From: Lepidodermella squamata
Taxonomy: Eukaryota; Gastrotricha
Direction: 5' to 3'
Length of the DNA stretch: 64,000 bases
NCBI GenBank assembly: GCA_047495785.1
Contig: JBLDXI010000024.1
Coordinates: forward strand, 3,968,001 to 4,032,000
Positions 22,203 to 35,100 of the stretch are shown one piece after another. A program made the position numbers and the translations under genes. The notes beneath the pieces were generated by a model. It had not been told where the DNA came from, did no database searches, and saw only the letters and a list, made by a program, of their open reading frames with translations. Within the stretch, counting starts at the first letter, position 1; every line of letters begins with the position of its first letter.

Positions 22203-25200
22203 TTATTTAGCTTTCGACGAAACACCAGGGATTAAATGAAGGCGCTGTTTCAATTTCGCAGCCGCTGAAACCGGGAAAGGCGACGGGGTCGGCGAAGCTG
22301 GGCCAGATTTTTCCTTGACATGATGGGTATTATCGTAATACGAAGATGACGTCACGCTGCTAGTAGACGACGCGTTCTCCTGATCAAGCAGCGAGTTATC
22401 AGCCGCTGAAGTTGAGAATCGATCAAAATACGCCTGAATTTGCTGCTGCTTCCTCAACCGCGCTTGTTTCACCTTCCAACTCTCAAATTTCGGTTGTTGT
22501 TGCTGCTGATCGATAACCGACTCTGAAACAGCGAACAGCGAGTGATTCTGTCCACTGCGATTTTCGCTGTCATCAAAATCTGGCAGAACGCGCGAGTCGG
22601 CATTTGTATAGTCTAAATGGTAGTGATGCGTGAAGGGCGAGTCGAAATCGTCCGTTATATCGATTTCAACCAGTTCCGACAACTGCTGCGGCACGATTCG
22701 ACCGCTCATAACTGACTCGTTTTGAACATCAGGCAGCTGCCTAATAGGACTAGGCGGCAGCGACGATAGAACTGGCCGTCTTGGGTTTGAAATCGTATCA
22801 AGTACAGCATCCGCCTCCTGGTCGATCGGAGTGACGTTCAACGAACCAATTCCGGTATCACTCGACGGGTTCGGGTAGCCAATCGGGGGCCGATTTGCGG
22901 TTGAAGTCATAGTTGGGGTTGGGTGGAATGACGAAAAGCGGCGCCTTGTGTAGCCGGGAGACGGCGGCGCCGGGCTGGGTGACTGCGATAGACCGGGCGG
23001 TAGGACCAGCTCTAAAATCGGGGCGGCTAATACTTTCTGATTCACCTCCTCTAGCCCGGCTTTTGACACCAGTAGATGATTCATCACGCCGTAATTCGCC
23101 GTTAAAAAGCACGGCTGCGGGTTTTGACTAGTATTAAGCGACATAGACCGCGATAGGTAAGATTTTTTCGAACTCGTCGATAGTGCCGAGTCAGTGTTGG
23201 AAGAATCCAGGGTGTCTACAGCGCTTGGGACAACGACACAAGCAGCTGATCGATTTTTCGCAATTTTTTCGTAATTTCGCCGCAATTTTTTCAGATCAGT
23301 CGTCATTCGCTCTCGAACTGCACCGATATCGCGCAGCTGTTCGTCCGTCAACCCGCTGATGTACGCCTCGTTATTGCGGTTGAATGCACTGTCGGCGTGT
23401 TGCAGCGATCGGCCGCATATAATCCGGCTGCCTGCTGAAATGCAGCCGAAAAGCGAGGCATTTTGTTGGTCTTTTTGCGAGGCCTGATCGCCGCCTTGAC
23501 CCACAACGCCTGTTGAGCTGGACGAGGAGAGGCCGGCAGATATGGACGGGGCCATGAATGGCTGGATGGAGTACAGTAACTGCTCGCGAAGTTCGCCAAC
23601 CGATGGCGTTAGTTGCTTATAAACAGCCTAATAAAAACGGAAATAGATTTTGCGGTCAAAACGTTCAACATTTGAATATTTCTAAAATTTGGAATTGAGA
23701 ATCCCAAGACTCAAACTTTGAAACGCAGAATTTGATAAAAGGCGTAACTTATTCATTCGAAATTACAAAAAAATCGCGTAGTAATCCAGGAGTTGAAGTA
23801 AGCTGGGAAATTGGCTGCTAGTTTCTAAATTTAGTCATTTTTGGCCCAAGTTACACTCAAACTCAAGCAATACAAAACGAAAAGATTAGTGCGATAAAAA
23901 TGGAAAACTTGTCATAAAATATCACGAAAAACTGAACTATACCTCGCGACGAAAATTCAATATGAACAACATGAGAATAACGTATAGAAATTTGAGGCTC
24001 GAATTGATGAAATTGATGAAAACTGATGAAACTGATGAAACTGATTAAAACCTCGTATTTTTAATTCATTTCACGGTTGATAATTTTTCATAATTAATTA
24101 AAATGAGAATAGAAATCACGAAACTAAAATCGCTACCGATAAAATCTAGTTTCAAATTAAATTCTGACTAGGCATTTTTCATTTTCTACTGGTTGGGAAT
24201 TTTGTTAACCTTCACATAGGAAGGCTTTGAAAATTTAGAGCTTGATCAAATGAATAAGAGAGCTAAGAAATGATAGCGAACCTGAATGAACGCATCTGCC
24301 TCTGCTACTGAGCCTGGTTTAGTCTCGCGTAGAATGCCTAGTTTGACATTCTTCTCCATAGCTGTATAGTATTGATCCACCGAGTGGCAAGCTATTATCT
24401 GCCTATTAAAAAACGAACATAATTCCGTGACAAGTTGATATTAAATTTTCCACTGACTTTGATAATTTCGTGAAAATATGAAGACCCGCGCTAAGTAGGG
24501 CATCCGAGCCGTTTAGCAGTAGACAATCCCAGAACCGCAGCAGGGCATGCTTCGGCAGGCAAGTTGCGTACAAAGTTAGCAGCCACTGCATCAGGAAGAC
24601 ATTAGTCAGTGGCGGCTCGTAAAAAATGCCATCATCAGCTGTTGTCGCTTTTTTCTGCAATTTATCGAGGTGCTGAGCGAGTTGCGGTAGGTTTGCGGAT
24701 AGCAAGTGCCGGAAAACGGCCAAATCAACGGCTAACAGGCGAAGGCAGTTCGAGTAGTAATTCGCAGGTAGCACGTGATCAATCTAAATGAGAAAAATCA
24801 ATACAAATAAGCCACAATTTCACATAATTAAGATTCTAGCCCAAAGTTCAATGTTCAGAATGCCGTTATTTTGAAATAGATAGGACAACGCTGCTTTATT
24901 CTCGAGCCAAAGAAAACCCTTTCCGCGACTCTAAATTGGCATCATATAATCTATATAATCTAAATAACCTGTCTGAAATTATAATTATGCGCAAGGAAAG
25001 ACGACTCGTATTCCATCACCAAACTAAGTCGGAAAATATTCCTAGAAGTTTTTCCGAGATCTAATTGATTAATTCCACGGCAAACATCAAAGTTCGAATC
25101 CTAATACAGGGCGATAGAACCAACTGAGATATCCACGACGCCGAAACCTAAGGCCCGGGTAGCAGAACTCAACCTCTCAGCCGCAAATTCCCGGCGCAAA

Positions 25201-27871
25201 TTTCCCAAATTTCCCAGCCGCAGTATATTCACAGGCCTATTCTACAACATAGGCGACTAAACGACCCGGTTAAGTCTAGCCGCGATATAGCCGATTAATC
25301 CGTAACTATACGGCATCAAAGACAAGCAGTATAAAATACTAACCAGATATATCATGACTTTGAGCGCATCAGCTTCATTGCGATCAACCGTGTCCAAAAT
25401 GACAGTCGCCAGCACATTGAAGCCCTGGCAGTAGCCAACCTGCTTATTCCACCTCGCATAGGCTAACAGCACGCGTTTCAGCAGCGTCCTCTCCGTTTCA
25501 GCATCAGTATTCGCCGGCAAAAAGCTGTTCGAACACCCGGTTCGGTGCAAGTCCTTAACGATTTGCAGCCCCAGCGCTGAATCATCCGGGTTTGACTTGT
25601 CATTGAATGCCGTTCTCGCGACCGAGTTCCAATCGATGCGATTTGAGCTCAGGTAATTATCAGCGAGACCGACCCACAGCTTGCGCCTGAATTGGTCAGG
25701 AATGCCGCCGGGTAGGCGCGAAATGGCCCGCATCGCATCGACCCACTTCTGCCAGCCGGATTCGCCCGGGCTCGCCGCTAGTGAAAACGACAACTTGGCA
25801 TCGGCAGCTGGTTACACAAAAACAAATATTTTATTATTATTTATTTACACAATTTTCAGGAAAAAATTCCGTCATCAATGCACCGGGTTAGGTGTATTTA
25901 TTACGCGGGGTAAGCTTTGGTGGTGGTTAGGTGAATAATCCAACATACATAATTGAGCGAGAAGGTATTCGCGAACCGCGTTTGCATCCTTCAAACCGTC
26001 GTTCGATGAAAATAATTTTGTAAAAAAATCAGTCATGCTGTTGTTACTGAACTATTCAAAAATCGTATAGTTGATTGAAGAAGTAACGATACCTAATCTA
26101 AAACGACGCAAACTAAACAGATTTCGGAACATTTCATTGACAAAGTTCTGTTGGTTTTTTTACAGTAAAATCGCTCGATTAATTTTTCAAGCGATTTAAG
26201 TAGTATTAGTAGCAGTGAAATATGGTTAAAACCAATTAGAAGTGAATCTGTTGAAACGGGAAATCAAAATATCTTGATTGATGGAATCCGAAATGTTGAA
26301 CTGTTTCACAAAATCTTTGAAGAATTTCGCGAAAAATTCGATGGCTGCCAGGGCCGCTCATTTCTTTGAAGGGCTAGGCTAAAGTACTCTCACGTGGGCA
26401 GATAGCTATGAGCATAACAATAAAGAGCTCGCTTTATTTAGGCAAATATCAACAGCCCAAGAATTAGCTGGTACCAGCTATTCGCGATAAAAACATCGTG
26501 TTTATGCATAACAATGCATTCAGCAGCCCCTTATTTATTGTTATTCATTTAGTATGGTAAGAATAAATAAAGATTCTATTTTTCTTATAAATTCGTAAAT
26601 CGGTTGATAATAATTCTAAATCGCTAAAATTAATGGCAACCAAAAACTAAGAATTTCATCAAAGCATTTTACTAAAAGCCAAAATAAAATATTTCCGGCG
26701 CAATGCCAATCGCTTACTACGAAAAAAGCAATAAGAAGGATTAAGAAAGTTTGATTTGAAGAATGAATTTATGGAAAATTACAGTAAAACCTCGATTTGT
26801 TACAGATATTTTAATACGCTGACGTAAGCCGAGAATAATGTTGAGGGAGAACAGCTTTCTAACGCAGGATAATAAAACGCGCGCCGGCTATCTATATCAT
26901 TTTTTTGACACATTTTCACGCTCGACAACATATGTCAAAAATTAAGATAGATATGAAAAAGTACCTAAGAATAAAAACCCACTACTGTTCTAGTGTCACG
27001 ATACTCATAGGTCAGGCAATACAGAGCAATACCGAGTACTGGCTAAAACTTGGCCCGCATATGTAATAGAGCACCCACGCGCAATATTAATGGCAAACCA
27101 AGCGTTACGCTTTACTTCTCTTCGGGTTTTTTTCTTCCTAATAATAGGTATCTATCATGTGCCTTGGTAGATTATACCGGTTCTCGCTCATGAGCATTTT
27201 GTATTAGTAATTTTACATCGGTTAAAACTAAAAAAAAACCATGCAGAGGTTAAATAGGGGACAAGACAAAAAATACATACGTTAGAATAACAAACGATAC
27301 AATATTCACAATATTGGGGTAAAACTCACCAATCAAAATTCGAGTCCCAATCGAATACTAGAATTATTTAAATAGTAATTGTGAAGATTCAATGAAAAAC
27401 TGGTCTTTTTAGTCCAATTCGATATATCAATTTTTTCCCACTTATATTCCCATCATTTCGAATTTAAAAATATTAGGTACCTGTTTTCGCCGAAGTGGCT
27501 TGAAGAACCGCCGTCAAAATATTGGCCAACTGTTCAACTTTTCGATTCGTAATATCTCTCTGCTTTAGCAAGCGAACCAATTTTGACGAGCTTTGATTGA
27601 TATCAACCGCCAAACGATTGCGAATTTCCCGCAGATCTTCGACACATTTCTGTGACAGTGAATTGGCAGTGTAAGTCGGGTGGTAAAAACTGCCACCGCC
27701 ATCGCCATCGGGAGCGTCGAAAGCGCATGAAGAGGCTGCTGTTAAGGCATTGTCACTCTCAGTTGTTGTATGGCTATGCATATACGTCCCATTATGGCTG
27801 TAAATGTCGTCCAAAAGCGAATCCAACAACACGTTATCACTCGCACTGCTCACGCTCTCACTTTTTAACAT
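22203..27871 (-). CDS. TBC1D30: TBC1D30, Rab GTPase-activating protein
   Basis: GTPase-activating protein for Rab GTPases (Rab8 in vertebrates). Exons 27871-27481, 25807-25344, 24783-24458, 24402-24282 and 23627-22203 encode 908 residues; phases 1, 0, 2, 0 close. Exon 1 matches the long vertebrate N terminus (LLDSLLDDIYS; SSKLVRLLKQRD; ILTAVLQATSAK). Exons 2-4 hold the TBC domain with both catalytic fingers intact: IVKDLHR (IxxDxxR) and GYCQG (YxQ). Exon 5 has the family block ERMTTDLKKLRRNYEK and MNHLLVSK, then a long Ser/Pro/Gln-rich tail ending in KLKQRLHLIPG. Introns are 1673, 560, 55 and 654 nt. The ATG lies 125 nt after the PEX11 stop and directly after a CTATTCTAG acceptor-like site. 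Confidence 0.94.
23628..24281 (-). repeat. TBC1D30 intron 4 with a short TGATGAAAC minisatellite
   Basis: At 24004-24050 a 9-nt unit close to TGATGAAAC repeats about four to five times with small changes. The rest of this 654-nt intron is AT-rich without features. Confidence 0.65.
24784..25343 (-). other. TBC1D30 intron 2, nothing found
   Basis: 560-nt intron with ordinary GT-AG ends. No ORF, RNA gene or repeat was recognised. Confidence 0.5.
25808..27480 (-). other. TBC1D30 intron 1, nothing found
   Basis: 1673-nt AT-rich intron between the N-terminal exon and the TBC domain exon. No ORF, RNA gene or repeat was recognised. Its length is unusual for this region, so regulatory content is possible. 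Confidence 0.5.
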
Positions 27872-27996
27872 TTCTAGAATAGCAATGAAACAATGTATTT
27901 TTTGGAAATTATGAGTAATCTGGAATTCGATGATAGCACGGAATAAAATCGAAATTTCAAGCAAAAATTGTTGAATTGATCATGCAATCTCGAATT

Positions 27997-28723
27997 TCAT
28001 GCTGCGATAAGTCGGCGCCATTCAAGTTTGAAAGCAGTAATTGAAGACACAACACCAGCAAACCAGCCGAGGCCCGGGTTGACCTTGTTCAAAATCGTCA
28101 ATGGCAACAGGATATCACATGCATCACGCAATAATTCCATCCTCAGCACATTAATACGTTTACGAACGGCAGATTTATCGCCCTTAACACGGCGAATCTC
28201 TTCAACGGCGGCCAAAAGGCGGTACAAATCAAGCAAGGCGGCGCATACGCAGCCAATGAGCCACAGCCGGGACGACCATGCTGTCAATTTAGCGGTATCC
28301 ACGTCGATTAAACGCACTTTGCCGGCCCAAACGAGGTGATCAAGAACAAGCCAAGCCGCTTTACCACCGGCAGAAAAGGTAGTTAAAACGGTAACAGCTG
28401 GGTCGGAGCCAGCTGCGCCGGTTGCGGCTGCGATTGCTTTCATGCCTTGTTCAACAGAAGTTCCAATACGAAACAATTTACGCGAAAGAGACACTGATAA
28501 AACACGAAAATAAGCCGAAATTACTAATATTTTTTCAAGAATTACCAGCTGCTTCAAGCGATTTAAGCCTGGCCAAAGTTGAGCTCGCATCACTGCCAAC
28601 GGCGTCCTTAGACGATGCATACCAAATGACAAGGCGGCAAGAATATTGCACTAAACGATTCAACTTATCACGACCTTGCGTGTGATTAATAAATTTGATC
28701 CAATCTTGAATATTTTGTGACAT
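27997..28723 (-). CDS. PEX11: Peroxisomal membrane biogenesis protein PEX11
   Basis: Membrane-remodelling protein that elongates peroxisomes before division. Exons 28723-28546 and 28493-27997 encode 224 residues; the intron is 52 nt, phase 1. The N terminus has the family signature WIKFINHTQGRDKLNRLVQY, the amphipathic helix region. It continues SLSRKLFRIGTSVEQGMKA, then hydrophobic segments near WLVLDHLVWAGKV and LWLIGCVCAALLDLYRLL. The C-terminal ILLPLTILNKVNPGLGWFAGVVSS is typical of PEX11A/B. It starts 58 nt after the CTU1 stop and ends 125 nt before TBC1D30, on the same strand. Confidence 0.92.
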
Positions 28724-28781
28724 TTTCACACTTAAATTACTAGTTGGGAGTGAATAAATCGTATAATTTTTATCATAAAAT

Positions 28782-29910
28782 TTAAGGCTGGGTTGTAACA
28801 GCCGCGGCACAATGACAACTACCGGAACAATCTTTTTTCTTTGCACAAGTTTTGCTATTTTCCTGATTCTCCTCAGGTTCAATTTTCTTAGTTCCTCGGC
28901 ATCGCCTCAGGCCAAGGCGTGGTAGACCGGAGTTGAGGCCGTCCAATAACTGACAGGCTTGACACAGCGGCATAGAACTAACGTAGCCGCAACGACTACA
29001 GTTGCGTTGAACGGGCATTTTAACATCGTCTCGGACGTTTTTGCTCAAAACTTCGCCGCTTCGAATTATGTCAATTATCGCCGACGACCTGATTCGTTCG
29101 AGATTCTTTATAAATTCTCGTGCTTTTCCGCGGTGAGCATTCACCGAGTAAGTGCATTCAGTTGAGAAGTAATCAAGCCGTCGGAAATGAGCATACATAA
29201 CTATCTCCTTTTCATAAGCAAATTTGAAGGGCTTCACTCGGGGCATGGTAGATTCACCTCCGCCATCCGTTTGAGCAGATGTACACCTCTTCAACCGAGC
29301 AATATCCCCTACAGAAAGCGAGTTGAATTGCGAAATGTCCAATCATAAAATGCGAATTACCTCTCATGATATTCATTACCACAGTTTCAGCTACATCATC
29401 AGCATTATGACCGGTAACTAGCTTTGAGCATCCCAAAAATGACGCGCCTCGGTCAAGAGCTTGACGGCGGAATACTCCGCAAAAAGTGCAGTTACTCTTC
29501 TTGCCGATGGCGCGAACAACTTCGTCCATCGTCCAGCCGTACAACTCCTTGTAAGAAACTATTTTTAGCGGGATTTGGTATGCCTCCTGATTTCTCTTCA
29601 CACTCTCCAGGGAATCATCTCTATATCCAGCAATACCTTCGTCAATAGACAGCAAACAAAGGTCCAAGTTGTAGTTGTATCTGTCATTCAGAGTTTTCAT
29701 AACATAGGCCAGCACAGTGGAATCTTTTCCACCCGAAGCTCCCAGAGCTACTTTCTCCCCAGGGGAGAATAAGGAATATGCAGTTATTGTCTCATGGACT
29801 TCGGTTTCGAATGCAATCAAAAAACAATCTTTGCAAATAGCCACGCCATTCTTGGGTCTTTTAAGAGTAGCTTTGTTGATTTTGCACGACCCACATAAAA
29901 TGGGAGGCAT
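28782..29910 (-). CDS. CTU1: Cytoplasmic tRNA 2-thiolation protein 1
   Basis: Catalytic subunit that thiolates wobble uridine 34 of tRNA-Lys(UUU), Glu and Gln. Exons 29910-29361 and 29308-28782 encode 358 residues, close to the vertebrate length, with a 52-nt intron. Seen: N-terminal zinc-binding pair CGSCKINKA and CKDCF, the PP-loop SGGKDST, then [12 protein letters not shown] with the catalytic-type Cxx[10 protein letters not shown], and a C-terminal zinc cluster (CSRCGY..CQAC). All expected motifs are present. It is the first gene of the CTU1-PEX11-TBC1D30 cluster. Its 5' neighbour CLUAP1 is divergent, about 850 nt away. Confidence 0.96.
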
Positions 29911-30757
29911 GTTAACAATCTAACAATCATAAGAAAATAAAATGAGGTACACGTATTTTTCTAGATAAATTGAGATATGATTCGATTCTAAGTTTAAAGC
30001 CAGATATACACATCCAATAATGAGCGATGAGATATCCAAGACAGCATGGAAAAGTATTAGTGGGGTTTTTCATATTAAATCGAAGTCCCAAAATGGATTG
30101 TGAAGAACTTGTAAGCGCCCAGCTAGATTTATCATCTGAAAAGCCAGATACCTGAGAAATCAAAGGCGATGAGTAAATTTCGCAAACAACTACTTAACGA
30201 AAGGTGAAAGGTGCTACTAGTTGCGTGTTGCGTCAGGCTGTGTCACGAATAAATATAATGAGAAAAGCTCAAACGCTATTATCCCGCGAAAGGTTCTAAG
30301 ATGAACTTGTGGCTGCACTAAAAATTCGGCAGCCTGCAAACACTTTCCCAGTCCTACCTGCCTCGACCCAGAGCTAAGAACTGCTAAAAAAAACTGCAGA
30401 GGCAAGAAACTGCGGCTCGCAAAAATCGTCATCATAACAAATTTTCTTATCTTACCGCGCAATCTCAAATCACATTCACGGATTTTATCACACAATCAAA
30501 AATAATTTTTTTAATTATAATTTTACAGTATTTCGAGGATTTTAAAAAAGATGTTTATCCTAACGACAGGGCCGGGCTCGTCGCTGAGTCGAGAGAAAGT
30601 AGAGCTCTTCCAAGACTTCCAAGACCTCAAGCCGTTGATAGTAGGAGACATAAAAGTTCCAAATCTGCGTAGTTTTCATCATTATCACTTAAATTCATAT
30701 CTATACTTTCATTGTGATCGATAGCTATATTTAAATATTAAAATATCGGACCTCAGG
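29911..30757. promoter_or_regulatory. Divergent region between CTU1 and CLUAP1
   Basis: 847 nt between opposite start codons, presumably holding both promoters. The short minus-strand frames here (for example 30217-30495) have no family signature. No specific element was recognised. Confidence 0.4.
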
Positions 30758-32035
30758 ATGGCGTATCGAGAGTTGCGAAATTTGATCGAGATGCTGATGG
30801 CGCTAGGATATCCTCGCCTTATATCGATGGAGAATTTCAGGAATCCTAATTTTCCTCTTGTTGCTGAAATTATGCGTTGGCTCGCCAAGCGCTACGACGA
30901 AAATGCCGAAATTCCGGAGGATATTGATTCTGCCCAAGATCGAGTGTTTTTCATTAAGACTATAGCACAATTCATGGCCACCAAAGCCCACATTCGACTC
31001 AATACAAAGAAGCTTTATCAAGCAGATGCTAGTGCTGTAAAAGAAATGCTCAAAGCTGTTACAGCGTTATACCAAGCACTTCGTAATTCTAATGCCGATC
31101 TCTTGAATGAAAATTCAATTGATCAGCAGTTGGTTTCTTTCGACGTGTCTGCCAAGTTGGCTGACTTGAAAGAAGTGCGCCGCCTAGCCTCTGATATTAC
31201 CACTAAAGGCTCGCAGTTGTTTGACTTGCTGCATAAAGAGCCAGAGCTGCGAGAGGCCCGATTGGAAGTTTTTAATAACCCACTGGAGATCTCAGAGTTG
31301 GAGCGCCATCTTGTAAACGGGACCAAGTCAATCCAAACTGAAATTACTCGTGTCAATCAAATGCTAGAATCGGTTGCTGCTGATGAAACTAATTTGGACG
31401 CTAAAATTGAACAGCGTAAAGCTGAGGTCGAACGAAGCCAAAAGCGCATGTTGACTCTGCAGGTTTGTTTTGTGATGGTCGCTGATTATCAGTCATTGAT
31501 TTATGCAAATATCTAGACTGTTCGTCCGGCTTATATGGACGAGTTCGAAAGATTAGAGGAGGAGCTTGGAGTTCTATATGGTGAGTACGTGCTCAAGTTC
31601 AGAAATCTCACTTTCTTGGAGCATCAACTCGATCAGCTGCGTTTAAACGAAGAAGCCGCTGAGCAGCAATTGAAGCGCGTCGCTGACCGCTTGAGGGAAG
31701 AGCGTAAACTTCGTGGTGGGGATGAAATCGATCAGTTGCTTGACGAAGAAGAAGCTGAAATGGCGGCCCATCGCGGCCGTTCTCAAGGTGCTCCTCGAGG
31801 CGCTCGTCAAGTCGTTGGTAATATGGGCGTCGACGTTGATGACGATGAAAGTCTCGGCGACGATAATGAAATGGGTATGGGATCTGACGACGAGGAAGGC
31901 TCAGAAACCGAAGAGGAAGATGATGAAGATGATGAAGACGAACTAGTAGCTGCTGTGGGTCCAAATGGCCGAAGCGATGGTGGTAAAATCCGTGGCGGAA
32001 AAATGGCAATTAATAACGACATGGATGATTTCTAA
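30758..32035 (+). CDS. CLUAP1: CLUAP1/IFT38, IFT-B subunit
   Basis: Subunit of intraflagellar transport complex B, needed for cilium assembly. Exons 30758-31462 and 31517-32035 encode 407 residues (vertebrate about 413) with a 54-nt phase-0 intron. The N terminus is the IFT-type calponin-homology fold with family blocks YRELRNLIEMLMALGYPR, ISMENFR, DRVFFIKTIAQFMATKA and LNTKKLYQAD. The middle is coiled coil (LDAKIEQRKAEVERSQKR). The junction restores LQTVRPAYMDEFE. The C terminus is strongly acidic (DDEEGSETEEEDDEDDEDE) and ends MDDF, as in the family. VWA3A starts 164 nt downstream on the same strand. Confidence 0.97.
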
Positions 32036-32199
32036 CTTGCAATTATGTGCAAAGAGAAACTAATGACTGTTTGTGCGTTAATGTTGATCTCAATCACTTA
32101 AATTGTCTTACGTTGAACTTGTGGCACATTTTTGGCGTATTAAAAATACAAATTGTATCTTTCTGATATCTTAGGTTTATTACATGGCACAAACCAAAA

Positions 32200-35100
32200 A
32201 TGGCTGACTTGTTAAAGAAAATCCTCAAACGGAGAAATAGCGTTGATGTTCTCAAAGGCAAGGTTCAAAATGCTCCGTAAGTTTTTCATAACAACCATTT
32301 TATTTAACCTAATTTGGATCTTGTAGGGAGGACCAAGGCCGAGAAGTTCGTGATGAATTTGAGCGACGCGGCCTGCTTTATTCATCAAAAGACGACGCTT
32401 ACAAGGCTCGTCCGGACTGGAAAAAGTGGATCGCCCCTTCCCTACCACCCCATCAGCTTACTGTGACTCAGGTCGAACACACTCAGCGCTATCTCGCCGC
32501 CGGCCAGTCCGAAACAACACATGCTGATCTTCTGAGCACACATGAATGGTTGAAAACGAATTCAAGCGAAGCTCTAAAACTAACCCTACCCGATTTGATG
32601 AACAAAGCCGTTGTAGCCGGGCCTAAACCAGACCCGGAAACCGGCAAAGTTCTGCAACATCTAAAATTCAAAGCCGCTGACATTACCGATTTTGAATACC
32701 GCCTGTCTGCTTCGATTGAGAGCTACGCGAAACGAATTCGCTGGCTATTATCAGGAAGTCGGCGATCATTTGGAGTGGTTCGAGGAGCGAATGTTGCGAT
32801 CTGTATTGACGTTTCGGACGCGAATTGCGCATTGGGCAGGCTGCACCACATTCAAGAAGGCTTACTGCGACTGATCGACGAACAACTGACAAAAAAGCAC
32901 AAGCTATATCTGATGAGTTTCGGGTCTGAAATTCAAAGCTGCTGGACCACTCCTCGAAATGTCACTGAGAGAATGTAAATAACTAATTTGAGGCTGAAAA
33001 TAATCTATTTTCCGATGTATGGTCTAGAATTGAGGAGGCTAAGCAGTTTGTTATGGAATTGAAGCCAAACGGAGGCTGCAACATAATGCGAGCTCTTCGG
33101 CATATTTACCGTCTTAAATTCATCGATTACGTAATTTTCGTAGTTGGCGCTGTGTAAGTTGGCATTAGTTTCTCCTAAAATTTTGAAAATTTATTGATTC
33201 ATCCACAGACCTGATCAGCCGGCTGAATTGATCACGTATTACGTCCAGCAATCGACAACCGGTCGAGATTTGCCTTTCCATGTCGTTTTATGGGATTTTC
33301 CGCCAGGAGATACCGAGGTAAATATTTAAATTATAAAAAAAACACACCTTCAAATTTCACAATTTGACTTATCAACATTTTGTAAAATCTATCAACAGCT
33401 TCACATAAAATCGCAAACGCAAATACAGGAGCCTGCGTTATTGTTACCTGATGAAAAGCCTCAAAAGCTTAAATTTCCATTTGATTGGGTAAATTAGTGA
33501 ATGAATTAATTTTCCCTTCTTTCATTTTCTGGTTATGTTCTCTTCTGGGTCTGTTCCTAATGTGATGTCCAAATCTCTTTCCTTTGTATGGATATTTTTG
33601 TTATTTTTATATTTTTTCCTTTGAACTGGCTAAATTTTCATTTTGCATTGCAGAAAGTGCTCAGGGCTGTCGCTGAAGAAACTGGCGGTCGGTTTCATTG
33701 TTATTCGGACAAATCAGAAGAGCATATTTATTCAAGTACCGATATTCGGCTTCTGTCGACCGAAATTCAACAAGCTCAACAAACGGCTATGCAAGTCAAA
33801 AATTTACGTTGTGGCCTTGTTGGAAATGCCTTGGTCTCAATCATGGATGACGTAATATTTTTTTCAAAATTTTCTTGGATTTATTCCGAGTTGTTGTGAT
33901 GATTTTTAGATTTCCAAGGAGTTGGCTTGCATGCCGCAGAGTTATTTCTTACCAAGGCCACCGGGCCATGAACAGCCACTGGCGATTTCGAACCCGAAAT
34001 TTCACCCTCAGACCAGCGAGAAATGGATAAAATCCAACGGTCTCGAGGCGAGGAAACTTGATCTTTATCAGATCCTTGCGCCAAATGCTTACGACTACCG
34101 TCAGTCTTTCGTTCCGGTCACGCGTGGCCGCGTTCGCTCACAAGTTCACGAGGTAGGATTTTTCTGACATTTCAAATTTGCGAGTTCTTATAGAAAAATC
34201 GTAAAATGCAAAACACAGGCCTTTAAATAGCAAATTTTTGAATCTCTTGGTATCTCAAATAGCCTTATTCAGTCACCCAGCGCCGCTAGTGTAACGGTAT
34301 CATACAAGATTCCCATTCTTGTGACCCGGGTTCGACTCCCGGGCGGCGCACAACCCTTTTTCCTATGCACTAGAATGAAATAACCCCTTATCAGGAATTA
34401 TCGTTGGATGCCAGGCTCATGAACAGAAGTTGATTTTTTAAATTAGCTGTTGGACCCTGAGAATAGCCCATTAACGAAGTTTTAGATCTGAAAATGGTTC
34501 CGCATTGCTTAGAAATAGTCTCATAAGTATTTGTTCTTTGATATTTCGCTTCTCTTAGAAGGAGAAGCCCAAGAAATCGCCCGAAGGCTCATTGAATGTT
34601 CCCACGCACGGAAATCTTTAGTAAAAGGCGAAAGATTTGTACGTTTTGCGCGGAAACCAGAGTACTGAATAATATTTTAAAATTTAAGCCCGTTTGAAGG
34701 TGGAATCAACATAGGACTTCAATTTCATTAGCATATTATTAGCTCAACTGAGGGTTCGAGTCTCGCTGGGGTTTCATTATTCTTGCAACTCCTATTTTCA
34801 AAATTCAGCTCTGCCACAGCCTTAGTCACAGCTAAGCACACTGACAGCCATTTTAGGACCACTGCCCTATGACTACTCAGTGATGGCCCGGGGACTAAAT
34901 TAAAAAAACTTCAAGATGAAGCAAAAGGATCCTTAATTGCCTTCTATTTATTTGTCTTTATTCAGCTGCAACATGAATGCTTGATAGCTCTGCGTAAGAC
35001 AGGCGTCAGCCAAGCCCGGTTAGCTCAGTCGGTAGAGCATGGGACTCTTAATCCCAGGGTCGTGGGTTCGAGCCCCACATCGGGCGGTCACTTTTTCGTG

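Noticed and set aside
31608-32009. 133-codon minus-strand frame rich in His and Arg
   Set aside because: Mirror of the acidic, repetitive CLUAP1 C terminus; codon repeats create an artificial open frame.
34738-34775. Functional tRNA
   Set aside because: Box A and box B motifs are adjacent with no anticodon arm; kept only as a relic.
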